Part shown: piece after piece, positions 7,707-15,654 of the stretch
How the letters are laid out: each line of letters starts with the position of its first letter
Numbering within the stretch: position 1 is the stretch's first letter
Source of the DNA: Candidatus Aerophobota bacterium
GTDB lineage: Bacteria > Aerophobota > Aerophobia > Aerophobales > JAGGXI01
Direction of reading: 5' to 3'
Assembly (NCBI GenBank): GCA_021163155.1
Contig: JAGGXI010000098.1
Location: forward strand, 1-41,428
Length of the DNA: 41,428 nucleotides
Program-made: the position numbers and the translations under genes
The notes under the pieces: model-generated
What the model saw: the letters and a program-made list of their open reading frames with translations, nothing else
Database searches by the model: none
What the model was told of the DNA's origin: nothing

Positions 7707-8717
7707 ATGCTTATTCTTGGAATAGAGACATCTTGCGATGAGACATCGGCAGCTATAGTAAAGGATGGGGAAAAGATTCTTTCCAATGTAGTCTCCTCTC
7801 AAGTAGAGATACATAAAAAGTTTGGAGGAATAGTTCCGGAAATAGCTTCGAGAAAACATATAGAAATGATAATTCCCGTCATAAAAGAATCTTTAAAAAA
7901 AGCTAATATAGGATTACAAGATATAGATGCTATTGCAGCAACTTTTGGGCCCGGTCTTTTAGGCTCACTTTTAGTAGGATTAAATGTAGCTAAGGGAATA
8001 TCCTATGCTCGGGGGCTACCATTTATAGGCATTAATCACTTAGAGGCACATCTTTATGCTAATTTTCTCTGTTATCCTTCTCTTTCGCCTCCCTTAATAG
8101 GATTAGTTATTTCTGGCGGTCATACAGAACTGGTTTACCTATCCAAAAAGAGAAAATATGAAACATTAGGTACAACAAGAGATGATGCTATAGGAGAAGC
8201 TTTTGACAAGGTAGCCAAGATTCTCGAATTAGGATATCCAGGAGGGCCTATAATAGAAAAGGCAGCTAAAAAAGGAGACCCTGAAGCTATAAATCTACCC
8301 TCAGTTCATTTTAAAAGTAATACCCTTGACTTCAGTTTTAGTGGAATAAAGACAGCCATATTATATTATGTGAAAGAGATAAAAAAAAGAGGAGGCCTTG
8401 TGCCTAAAGAAGACATTGCTGCAAGCTTTCAGATGAAGGCAGCTCAGATACTCACTGAAAGAGTATTAAAGGCAATTTCCCTTAAAGGTACAAAAAAAGT
8501 AATCTTGGGGGGAGGAGTTTCCTCAAATCTTTTCCTTCGCTCATTTTTGAGGAATAAAATTCCCTCTGATGTAGAGATATTCTTTCCTTCTTTAGAACTT
8601 TGCACCGATAATGCAGCTATGGTGGCTGCCTGTGCCTGGCAAAAAATCAAAGAAGGAAAATTTTCTTCTCTCTTCTTAAATGCTCAGCCCAACTTAAAGT
8701 TGGTTGTTGAAGAATAG
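7707..8717 (+). CDS. tsaD: tRNA N6-adenosine threonylcarbamoyltransferase TsaD
   Basis: 336 residues, full length. An ASKHA-fold protein starting LGIETSCDETSAA (4-16). The metal-binding motif HLEAH is at 111-115, followed by LVISGGHTEL, the GEAFDKVAK segment, DFSFSGIKTA, GGGVSSN and a late CTDNAAMVA. TsaD transfers the threonylcarbamoyl group from the TsaC/Sua5 product to A37 of ANN-decoding tRNAs, with TsaB and TsaE; none of these partners is in the window. TrmO at 29580, which methylates the same base, is. The ATG has GAGG seven bases upstream. R3 copies b and c bracket the gene. Confidence 0.97.
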   Translation: MLILGIETSCDETSAAIVKDGEKILSNVVSSQVEIHKKFGGIVPEIASRKHIEMIIPVIKESLKKANIGLQDIDAIAATFGPGLLGSLLVGLNVAKGISYARGLPFIGINHLEAHLYANFLCYPSLSPPLIGLVISGGHTELVYLSKKRKYETLGTTRDDAIGEAFDKVAKILELGYPGGPIIEKAAKKGDPEAINLPSVHFKSNTLDFSFSGIKTAILYYVKEIKKRGGLVPKEDIAASFQMKAAQILTERVLKAISLKGTKKVILGGGVSSNLFLRSFLRNKIPSDVEIFFPSLELCTDNAAMVAACAWQKIKEGKFSSLFLNAQPNLKLVVEE

Positions 8718-8739
8718 AATTCTGCTATTATAAAACATT

Positions 8740-8811
8740 AGAGACCTCTGGAAAACCTCCAGAGTCCTCTAAACTGTGTAATCAGAGATTTCTGACCTTT
8801 TCAGAAATCTC
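8740..8811. repeat. R3 hairpin repeat, copy c
   Basis: The outer hairpins are those of copy b, but the middle segment is inverted: it reads AAACTGTGTAATC where copy b reads GATTACACAGATTT. It lies between tsaD and gpsA and ends 16 bases before gpsA, just ahead of the AGGAGGAAC ribosome site. Confidence 0.6.
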
Positions 8812-8827
8812 AGCTTAGGAGGAACAG

Positions 8828-9826
8828 ATGCGAATTAGTGTATTAGTGGGAGGAAGCTGGGGGACTGCCCTTGCTATCTTATTAGCAGAGAACGGCTATA
8901 AGGTTTCCCTATGGCAATTTGATTCCCATTTGACAGAAACAATGATTAGCACAAGAGAGAATCCCGGATTTCTTCCCGGTATTCATATTCCCGAGAATAT
9001 TTTAATTTCCTCATCTTTAAAGGAAATCTTAGTCAAGACAGAGATAATAATCTTCGCCATACCATCACATTTCTTAAGAGAAACAGCACGCAAGGTAGCT
9101 ACTATTATATCTAAGCCTAAATTAATTGTTAGCTGTACTAAAGGGATTGAGACTGGCTCCCTTAAAAGAATGTCGGAGATATTAAAAGAAGAGTTATCCT
9201 TATCGTCTGAACAAATTGTGGTTCTCTCCGGTCCTAGCCATGCAGAGGAAGTTAGTCGAAAGATTCCTACCACTGTTGTAGCAGCCTCTGATAGTTTGGC
9301 AGCTGCCAAAAAAGTTCAGCAAATTTTTATGTCTCCAACATTTCGCGTATACACAAACAATGATCTTATTGGCGTAGAGCTTGGTGGGGCACTTAAAAAT
9401 GTTATAGCTTTAGCAGCTGGTATTTGTGATGGATTAGGCTTTGGAGACAATACAAAAGGTGCTCTTATGACAAGGGGACTTGCAGAAATCACACGATTAG
9501 GAAAAGCTATGGGGGCTAATCCCACTACCTTTTCAGGTCTATCGGGCATAGGAGACCTTATTACTACATGTATCAGTCGGCACAGTCGCAATAGATATGT
9601 AGGAGAACAGCTTGGCAAAGGAAAAAAACTTAAAGAGATCTTAAAAGAGATGCTCCAGGTAGCCGAAGGTGTCAAGACTACTCGGTCAGCATTCACGCTT
9701 GCGCAAAAGCTTGGTATAGAAATGCCTATTACAACACAGGTTTATGAGGTACTCTTTAAAGGAAAAAATCCTAAAAAAGCTACGTTTGATTTGATGATGC
9801 GGAAGGCAAAACCAGAGATGTGGTAG
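8828..9826 (+). CDS. gpsA: glycerol-3-phosphate dehydrogenase [NAD(P)+]
   Basis: 332 residues, normal length, with a strong AGGAGGA site. It reduces dihydroxyacetone phosphate to sn-glycerol-3-phosphate for phospholipid synthesis. Seen: an N-terminal Rossmann fold; FAIPSHFLR; SCTKGIE; LSGPSHAEEV; the catalytic-domain stretch GVELGGALKNVIALAAGICDG, whose Lys is catalytic; and SGIGDLITTC followed by SRNRYVGEQL. Odd: the nucleotide-binding loop usually reads GAGSWG, but here residues 7-12 read VGGSWG, so the first glycine of GxGxxG is valine. plsY, a frequent neighbour, is absent. The rest of the enzyme looks intact. Confidence 0.95.
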   Translation: MRISVLVGGSWGTALAILLAENGYKVSLWQFDSHLTETMISTRENPGFLPGIHIPENILISSSLKEILVKTEIIIFAIPSHFLRETARKVATIISKPKLIVSCTKGIETGSLKRMSEILKEELSLSSEQIVVLSGPSHAEEVSRKIPTTVVAASDSLAAAKKVQQIFMSPTFRVYTNNDLIGVELGGALKNVIALAAGICDGLGFGDNTKGALMTRGLAEITRLGKAMGANPTTFSGLSGIGDLITTCISRHSRNRYVGEQLGKGKKLKEILKEMLQVAEGVKTTRSAFTLAQKLGIEMPITTQVYEVLFKGKNPKKATFDLMMRKAKPEMW

Positions 9827-9830
9827 AAGC

Positions 9831-9926
9831 AACCAGGATTAAGAATTAAGGAGCCAGAATAAAAAAACTGGCTAGCTAATAGAGGCATTATAATATTATT
9901 TCTATTCTGGCTTCTGACTACTGGTT
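9831..9926. repeat. long imperfect palindrome after gpsA
   Basis: AACCAG (9831) pairs with CTGGTT (9921), and a perfect 10-bp arm AGCCAGAATA (9852-9861) pairs with TATTCTGGCT (9903-9912). The loop is AT-rich. It may act as a transcription stop for gpsA, though no T-run follows the stem. The gap to 10195 is otherwise filled by R1 copy C. Confidence 0.4.
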
Positions 9927-9945
9927 TCTACCCAAAGAGAGCTTT

Positions 9946-10172
9946 AATCCCAGATTAGGCAAATTGTGAGAGTGCCTGGCCTGGGTAGGGGGAGGCTTTA
10001 GCCTCCCAATAGACTTTAGCTCTTATTTTGCAAAGGGCGACTGAAGTTGCCCCTACCCAAAAAAGAAAAATATTTTTTGCTCCTAAAAAATTTAATTTTC
10101 ATAAAGATTAGACTCAGAACAATATTCCAGCATAAACTTAATGGTCATTATTCAAATTACCGGATCCGGACT
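9946..10172. mobile_element. R1 MITE-like element, copy C
   Basis: About 227 bp with degraded termini (AATCCCAGATTAGGCAA on the left, TTACCGGATCCGGACT on the right). The internal cassettes and AT-rich tail are intact and nearly identical to copy A. The terminal decay suggests an older, immobile copy. It lies between gpsA and the convergent inositol-phosphate synthase gene. Confidence 0.68.
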
Positions 10173-10195
10173 AATAGTTGTCGAACATAGGTTGA

Positions 10196-11299
10196 TTAAT
10201 CTTTCCTTTTCCCTGAAATGAAATCCTCTACCATTTGATAAGCTTCGCTATCAGTAAACTGTTTTGGAGGATGCTTCATAAAATAAGCAGATGGTGAATA
10301 GAGAACACCACCATATCTTCTCTCAAGAGCAAGTTTACAGCATCTTATAGCATCAATTACTACACCTGCTGAGTTTGGAGAATCCTCAACTGAAAGCCTC
10401 AATTCTAAATTCATGGGAACATTACCAAAAAGTTTTCCTTCCATTCTTATAAAACAGACTTTGTTGTCCTTTTGCCAGGGCACATGATCGCTGGGTCCCA
10501 CATAGATATTTTCGTCGTCCAATTTTTTGCCAAGGATAGATTGCACTGCTTCTGTTTTAGATATCTTTTTGCTTATCAGTCTATCTCTATTAACCATATT
10601 TAAAAAATCAGTATTCCCACCTGTGTTAAGCTGGTATGTTCTTTCTAATTTTACACCTCTTTTTTTAAAAAGATTTGCAAGTGTTCTATGAGTAATGGTA
10701 GCACCAAGCTGTGATTTTATATCATCTCCTATTATAGGAATATTTCTTTCCTTAAATTTTTTAGACCATTCCTGATTGCTGGCAATAAAAACAGGAATAT
10801 TATTTATCATAGCTACTCCTGCTTCAAGCGCACATTCTGCATAAAACTTGACACCTTCCTCAGAACCTACAGGAAGATAATTGAGGAGTATCTCAGCCTC
10901 TGATTCTTTCAATATTCTTACGATGCCCTCTTTTGTAGCTTCTCTTTTATCAGATAAAACAAAAGTATACTTCTCATCATATTTTCTCATATGTTCAGAA
11001 ATACCATCCAATATTTTACCCATAGAGACTTTAATCCCTTTTTTAGGTATATCTTTACAGAATATCTTTGTGCAATTTGGCAATTCAAAAATAGCCTCAG
11101 AAACATCTTTACCAACTTTTCTTTTGTCAACATCAAATGCAGCTACAACCTCAATGTCTGAAGGCTTATAACCACCAATATCCCAATGCATTAATCCAAT
11201 ACCATCATCTTTATTCTTATTTTTATAGTATTCAATCCCCTGGATTAATGCACTTGTACAATTACCAATTCCTGCAATAGCAATTTTAATTTTGTCCAT
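10196..11299 (-). CDS. ino1: inositol-3-phosphate synthase
   Basis: 367 residues from the ATG at 11299, which has AAAGGAGA ten bases upstream; the frame extends about 35 codons further up with no supported start. It converts glucose-6-phosphate to myo-inositol-1-phosphate with bound NAD. Seen: the N-terminal dinucleotide motif IAIAGIGNCTSALIQGI; YLPVGSEEG; NNIPVFIASN; GDDIKSQLGATITHR, the family hallmark with its active-site Lys; QLNTGGNTDFLNM; SDHVPW; and LRLSVEDSPNSAGVVIDAIR. Length and motifs fit the short bacterial/archaeal type. The product could serve inositol phospholipids or compatible solutes; no downstream inositol gene is present. Confidence 0.93.
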   Translation of the reverse strand: MDKIKIAIAGIGNCTSALIQGIEYYKNKNKDDGIGLMHWDIGGYKPSDIEVVAAFDVDKRKVGKDVSEAIFELPNCTKIFCKDIPKKGIKVSMGKILDGISEHMRKYDEKYTFVLSDKREATKEGIVRILKESEAEILLNYLPVGSEEGVKFYAECALEAGVAMINNIPVFIASNQEWSKKFKERNIPIIGDDIKSQLGATITHRTLANLFKKRGVKLERTYQLNTGGNTDFLNMVNRDRLISKKISKTEAVQSILGKKLDDENIYVGPSDHVPWQKDNKVCFIRMEGKLFGNVPMNLELRLSVEDSPNSAGVVIDAIRCCKLALERRYGGVLYSPSAYFMKHPPKQFTDSEAYQMVEDFISGKRKD

Positions 11300-11470
11300 T
11301 ATTACATCTTCTCCTTTCCTTTGCTTTAAAACCTTATCTGCAGTTTTATTTAAATTTTTATATTTATTTATGAATTTTAGGCTTGCTTTAGATTGGCTGC
11401 CCAAACTTTATTTGTTGAATAGGATAAAATTTTAGAATAGTTAACCCCCTTTATGTCGGGTCCAATGTGT

Positions 11471-12502
11471 TCATTTAAAAAATACTTTAGCTAAATTCCA
11501 CCACCTCTCATTTACAATCTTAAGTTTAGCTACCGCTTCATCTAAAGAAATGTCTATAATCTCATTACCTCTTAGGGCCACCATCCGGCCAAATTTTTCC
11601 TGAGCAACCAAATCTGCGGCTTTAACCCCGCATCTTGTGCCTAAAATTCGGTCAAAAAGCGTAGGTGGTCCTCCTCTCTGCATATGGCCAATAACAGCAG
11701 AGCGAGTCTCAATTCCAGTTTTCTCATTAATTAATTGAGCAAGATTTTCTCCTACCTTTCTTTTTCTTAAAATCATATGACCAAATTGGTCTAACTCTTC
11801 CTTTCCTATTTTCATCTCAGGTGTCTCTATACCTTCAGCGGTAACTACCAGAGCATATTTTTTTCTTTTATACACATTTAGTAAATGTTGATACATCTTG
11901 CTAAAATTGGTTTCAACTTCTGGAATAAGTATCCAATCCGCCCCCGAAGAAATTCCTGTGAATAAAGCCACCCATCCAGCATGTCTTCCCATCACTTCTA
12001 AAACCATTATCCGGCGATGAGAGCGTCCTGTATCCTTTAGGCTTTTCATAGCATCCATAGCTCGGGTTACTGAGCTATCAAAACCGAAAGTATAATCTGT
12101 ACCTGAAATATCATTATCCATAGTCTTAGGAACGCCTACTATATTTACCCCCACCTCTTTGGAAAGCTTATTAGCCATTCCCAGGGTATCTTCTCCTCCC
12201 ATTGCTATCAAAGCATCTAATTTATGCTCTTTTATATTAGCTAATACTTTTTCTATGCCTCCATCTACTTTATAAGGATTAACTCGAGAAGCACCAAGAA
12301 CAGTTCCCCCACAGTCGATAATGTCCTCTACATCGCCCAATCTTAAGGGTAGAATATTTCCTTCTATTAGTCCTCTCCATCCCTCTTGAATTCCAAAAGT
12401 CTTAAAATCATAGTCTATAGCTTTAAACACCACTCCTCTGATAGCAGGATTTAATCCTGGACAATCACCCCCACCGGTTAAGATACCAATCTTTTTCGAC
12501 AT
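11471..12502 (-). CDS. 6-phosphofructokinase, residues predict pyrophosphate use
   Basis: 343 residues from the ATG at 12502, preceded by AAAGGAGGT. It is a PfkA-fold enzyme: GILTGGGDCPGLNPAIRG (6-23), SRVNP, GGEDTLG (102-108), GVPKTMDNDISGTDYTFGFD (123-142), GRHAGW and GHMQRGG. In ATP-dependent PfkA the two donor-site positions are both Gly (104 and 124, E. coli numbering). Here they are Asp105 and Lys126, the pair typical of PPi-dependent enzymes, which work reversibly. The gene starts 20 bases after the aldolase stop, so fba and pfp form one transcript covering consecutive steps of glycolysis and gluconeogenesis. PPi use is an inference from residues. Confidence 0.9.
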   Translation of the reverse strand: MSKKIGILTGGGDCPGLNPAIRGVVFKAIDYDFKTFGIQEGWRGLIEGNILPLRLGDVEDIIDCGGTVLGASRVNPYKVDGGIEKVLANIKEHKLDALIAMGGEDTLGMANKLSKEVGVNIVGVPKTMDNDISGTDYTFGFDSSVTRAMDAMKSLKDTGRSHRRIMVLEVMGRHAGWVALFTGISSGADWILIPEVETNFSKMYQHLLNVYKRKKYALVVTAEGIETPEMKIGKEELDQFGHMILRKRKVGENLAQLINEKTGIETRSAVIGHMQRGGPPTLFDRILGTRCGVKAADLVAQEKFGRMVALRGNEIIDISLDEAVAKLKIVNERWWNLAKVFFK

Positions 12503-12522
12503 AGCTCCACCTCCTTTACTTA

Positions 12523-13389
12523 TTAAGCTTTGCCAGAGCAACCACAAACTCTCATTCTATCCCGGATAATTTCTTTAGCTGCTTCCTTAGCCGGCTTTAA
12601 TACCTTCCTGGGATCTATCTCATTGGGATGAAGCGGTAAAAACTCTCTTATCTTTTTTACAAAAGCAATTCGGATACGGGTATCTATATTTACTTTAGAT
12701 ATTCCAGCAGCTATTCCTTTTTTAACTTCTTCGTCGTTAGCTCCGGACGCTCCATGAAGAACTAAAGGGACTCCAGTTAAATCGCGAATTTTCTCAATTC
12801 TTGGTATATCAAGCTTAGCAAAAGGAGTTCTACATCCATGAATTGTCCCTACTGCCGCAGCTAAAGAATCTATTTCTGTCTGTTTCACAAATTCAGCTGC
12901 TTCCTCAGGATCAGCCATAGTCTCTTTTACTCTTTCTAAAGCCACCCCTGGCTCATCACTTGTTCCCATCTTTCCAATTTGACCAATCTCTGCTTCTACA
13001 GGAATATTACATGCATGAGCCATTTCTGTTACTTTTTTAGTATTAACTACATTCTCTGCAAAAGGAAGTTTAGAACCGTCGTACATAAGAGAAGTGAATC
13101 CTGCTCTTAAACATTTAATATTCTGATAATAATCAGTGCCATGGTCAAGATGGAGAGCAACAGGCACACTTGCTACCTCAGCCGCTACTCTCACCATAGC
13201 TACTATATAATCTAAACCTGCATACTTTATTGCTCCCTGGGAAGCCTGTAAAATAACAGGGGCCCCCTCTTCTTCCGCAGTTTCAATGATTGCTTGAATA
13301 ATTTCCATATTATTTGCATTAAACGCTCCTACAGCATATCCTTCCTTTTGAGCTTTACGTAACATCTCTTTTGTAGTTACTAACGCCAT
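12523..13389 (-). CDS. fba: class II fructose-1,6-bisphosphate aldolase
   Basis: 288 residues from the ATG at 13389, with GGAGG five bases upstream; a TTG 12 bases earlier overlaps that site and is rejected. It catalyses reversible cleavage of fructose-1,6-bisphosphate to two triose phosphates. It is a metal-dependent TIM barrel: GAFNANN, ALHLDHGTDY (a metal-ligand His), EAEIGQIGK, AAAVGTIHGCR, LVLHGASG (another ligand His) and SKVNIDTRIR for phosphate binding. It ends in CGCSGKA. It is first gene of the fba-pfp operon. A good promoter lies 406 bases upstream (13795-13823), so the leader is long and crosses R1 copy D. Confidence 0.94.
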   Translation of the reverse strand: MALVTTKEMLRKAQKEGYAVGAFNANNMEIIQAIIETAEEEGAPVILQASQGAIKYAGLDYIVAMVRVAAEVASVPVALHLDHGTDYYQNIKCLRAGFTSLMYDGSKLPFAENVVNTKKVTEMAHACNIPVEAEIGQIGKMGTSDEPGVALERVKETMADPEEAAEFVKQTEIDSLAAAVGTIHGCRTPFAKLDIPRIEKIRDLTGVPLVLHGASGANDEEVKKGIAAGISKVNIDTRIRIAFVKKIREFLPLHPNEIDPRKVLKPAKEAAKEIIRDRMRVCGCSGKA

Positions 13390-13446
13390 TTTATCCTCCA
13401 AAGTTATCTTTATTAGTAACTATCCAGGCACCCTGTAATAATTTTA

Positions 13447-13581
13447 GCCCAGAGTTCGACAATCTATTAAATCTCTCTACAGGGTAGGGGAGGCTTTAGC
13501 CTCCCAATTATCTCTACCTCTTGTTTTACAAAGGGCGATTAGCCTTACCCCTACACACTAAGTATCCAATTAGCCCCAGGT
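13447..13581. mobile_element. R1-related short element, copy D
   Basis: About 135 bp. The left end is AGCCCAGAGTTCGACAA, then GGGTAGGGGAGGCTTTAGCC, a second short stem, and a right end resembling CAATTAGCCCCAGGTTT. It lacks the roughly 90-bp AT-rich tail of copies A-C. Its left flank, CACCCTGTAATAATTTTAG, matches the left flank of copy E (CACCCTGTACTAGCTTTAG), and the inner CTACAGGGT can pair with ACCCTGTA. D and E therefore form a subfamily. Confidence 0.6.
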
Positions 13582-13794
13582 TTATTTGTATTACTATAAT
13601 TGAACAGGCTGAATAGTTACCTTCACTATAGAATTAGTTCTTTTCCTTGAAAAGCTAATACGAGAAGAACGCAAGAATTAAAAAAAAGAAAAAACCTAAC
13701 TTACATTTTTCGTGCGTTTATTTGTATTCACTAAATCATACCTAAAAAGAATTTTAATAGTTTGCTAACTATGATTAATATATCCTCCTATATA
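13582..13794. other. AT-rich leader region of fba-pfp, no gene seen
   Basis: About 210 bp with no supported ORF on either strand. On the minus strand, just after the predicted start site, lies TATAGGAGGATATATTAATC: a strong ribosome-site sequence that is not followed by ATG, GTG or TTG at usual spacing. It may be a lost leader peptide or coincidence. Confidence 0.35.
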
Positions 13795-13823
13795 AATATA
13801 GGAAATTTTAATCTATTTGTCAA
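13795..13823 (-). promoter_or_regulatory. promoter of the fba-pfp operon
   Basis: On the minus strand, TTGACA (13818-13823) is followed after exactly 17 bases by TATATT (13795-13800): 6/6 and 5/6 matches to the sigma70 consensus. It reads left towards fba, and no other gene lies between. Confidence 0.55.
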
Positions 13824-13855
13824 CTTTTCGCAAGTAATTTATAATTACAAGATTT

Positions 13856-13978
13856 ATCGATTCTTAGAGATTATTAATTGAGATTTCTGGAAAAGCCAGA
13901 AATCTCTGCAAATCAGTGAAATCATCTTTAAGAATCTACATAATTAGGGGCCGTCTATGTTTTTAGAGGTCTCTAATT
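13856..13978. repeat. R3 hairpin repeat, copy d (inverted orientation)
   Basis: It is the reverse complement of the R3 layout at 6127-6222: the GAGATTTCTGG...CCAGAAATCTC hairpin first, then AATCAGTGAAATCATCTTTA, then AGAATCTACATAATTAG, ending in the GAGGTCTCT arm. Confidence 0.6.
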
Positions 13979-14030
13979 ATTGAATTAATAGCCCTGCGTA
14001 GGTAAGACATTGTTAAAATTGTTAATTTCT

Positions 14031-14280
14031 CCCTGTGGATAATGTGGATAACTCTGTTAGTAACTATCTTTAAAGAGGTTGAGAGACTGTCCTGCATATT
14101 GGCTAAAGATAGGGATTATAAAGATTCTCTAATGAAAAAATAACTACCTATAACACTTCTTGCCTGTGGATATTTAAACTCTTCTAATTTTTTAATGCGA
14201 TAACTTTACAAATTGTGGTAAATATAGTAATATATAATAGTTATGGTAAATTAAAAACTTATATTTTAAAGGCAAGGGAT
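14031..14280. other. DnaA-box cluster with AT-rich tract, candidate oriC or DnaA-controlled leader
   Basis: Two perfect DnaA boxes abut head to tail: TGTGGATAA at 14034-14042 and 14043-14051. A third, TGTGGATAT with one mismatch, is at 14165-14173 in the same orientation. From about 14180 to 14275 the sequence is very AT-rich, as a duplex unwinding element would be. The site is intergenic and divergent (fba to the left, ctpA to the right). gyrB and gyrA start 3.5 kb away, a common oriC neighbourhood. Against it: dnaA, dnaN and recF are absent, and three boxes are few. Confidence 0.35.
14233..14238 (+). promoter_or_regulatory. possible -10 element for ctpA
   Basis: A consensus TATAAT about 46 bases before the ctpA ATG. 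The only -35-like hexamer nearby, TTTACA (14205-14210), is 22 bases away, which is too far. It is 17 bases from an overlapping TAATAT (14228-14233). The assignment is weak. Confidence 0.25.
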
Positions 14281-14284
14281 AAAG

Positions 14285-15640
14285 ATGAACAAAAAGAGAA
14301 TCTCTTTAGTTTTAGTAATAATTACGGGCTTAATTATAGGGGGAATATTTTTTACCAGGAGCCAGGCAGGGGGAGACCTTTTCTCGGAAATGAGCCCTCT
14401 ACTAAAAGTCTATCAGATCATTAGAACTCAATATATAGAAGAAATTAAACCATCCAAATTAATTGAAGGAGCCATTGAAGGAATGGTAAATTCCCTGGAA
14501 GACCCCCATTCTCGATGGATAGACCCGGCCTCCTATAAAGAGATGGAGATGCAGAGAGAAGGAGAGTTCGGAGGATTGGGAATTACAATTTTAAACAAAG
14601 AGAATTTTCCTACTGTGGTTTCAGTTATAAAAGGGACTCCTGCAGCTAAAGCAGGGCTTGAACCAAGAGATAAAATCATAAAAATAAATGGGGAATCAAC
14701 AGAAAAAATTACCCTTCAAGAAGCAGCAGAAAAAATGAGAGGTAAACCGGGAACTCATGTAAGTATAACCATTGGAAGAGAAGGAGAAGAAAATCCCTTA
14801 GAGTTTACTATCACCAGAGCTATCATTGAAATACCAAATGTTGAAGAGCAAATAGTAGATAAGGATATTGGCTATCTCAAAATTGTTGGATTTACCAATA
14901 AGGATACAGACAAAGATGTGAAGAAAGCTTTAAAAGACCTTGCGAAAAAAGATATTAGTGGACTTATTCTTGATTTAAGAAATAATCCCGGAGGGTTGCT
15001 TGAAGAGGCAATAAAAGTGAGCGATGAGTTCCTCTCTTCAGGGGAAATTGTCTCTGTAAAGGAACGGGACTCTTCTCAAGATAAGACTTATTTTGCCCAT
15101 CCAGAAGGAGAGGCAAAGGAGATACCTCTGGTAATTTTGATTAATGAGTTAAGTGCCAGTGCCTCAGAGATTGTAGCAGGAGCAATTAAAGACCAAAAGC
15201 GGGGAGTATTATTAGGAGAGAAAAGCTTTGGGAAAGGGACAGTGCAATCGGTAATAACTTTAGGAAAAGATGGAGCTGTAGCCTTAACCATAGCTAAATA
15301 TTATACTCCTTCAGGGATATGCATTGAAGGAAAAGGAATTGAACCCAATATGGAAGTAGAACTTTTCATCCCTACCCCTGAGGAAAAGATTATTCTGGAT
15401 AAAATGAGAAAATCAAAGTATGTAAAGGATTTTCTTAGTAAGTATCCTCACTGGGGGAAAGAGGATTTAACTACTCTTCTTGACCAATTAAGAGAGGAAG
15501 GGATTGAAGTAAGGGAAGACCTTCTGAGAAGAGTCCTCATAGAAAAAGACAAGGATGAAGAGAACGACATCTTAAACGATAGACAGCTTATGCGAGCTAT
15601 AGATTTATTAAAATGCCTCCCTATTCTTAAAGGAAGCTAA
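14285..15640 (+). CDS. ctpA: C-terminal processing peptidase (S41 family, CtpA type)
   Basis: 451 residues. An N-terminal hydrophobic segment (about 6-23) acts as a signal anchor, so the protease works in the periplasm. A substrate-gating PDZ domain follows (about 88-175, EFGGLGITI to the GREGEENP loop). The catalytic core contains GYLKIVGF, LILDLRNNPGGLL, the nucleophile segment NELSASASEIVAGA (287-300) and the general-base Lys in KSFGKGTVQS (Lys317). Such proteases trim or degrade envelope proteins and, in other bacteria, act on peptidoglycan hydrolases. The C-terminal 90 residues are charged and helical. It is first of a plus-strand run, 14 bases ahead of the deacetylase gene. Confidence 0.94.
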   Translation: MNKKRISLVLVIITGLIIGGIFFTRSQAGGDLFSEMSPLLKVYQIIRTQYIEEIKPSKLIEGAIEGMVNSLEDPHSRWIDPASYKEMEMQREGEFGGLGITILNKENFPTVVSVIKGTPAAKAGLEPRDKIIKINGESTEKITLQEAAEKMRGKPGTHVSITIGREGEENPLEFTITRAIIEIPNVEEQIVDKDIGYLKIVGFTNKDTDKDVKKALKDLAKKDISGLILDLRNNPGGLLEEAIKVSDEFLSSGEIVSVKERDSSQDKTYFAHPEGEAKEIPLVILINELSASASEIVAGAIKDQKRGVLLGEKSFGKGTVQSVITLGKDGAVALTIAKYYTPSGICIEGKGIEPNMEVELFIPTPEEKIILDKMRKSKYVKDFLSKYPHWGKEDLTTLLDQLREEGIEVREDLLRRVLIEKDKDEENDILNDRQLMRAIDLLKCLPILKGS

Positions 15641-15654
15641 ATAATCGACAAAAT

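Noticed and set aside
7660-8811. R3 hairpins as rho-independent terminators
   Set aside because: The stems are good but no T-run follows, and copies b and c lie ahead of genes rather than only after them.
14043-14075. DnaA-trio repeats next to the DnaA boxes (GTTAGTAACTAT)
   Set aside because: Only one or two trio-like triplets are present, too few to separate from chance in AT-rich DNA.
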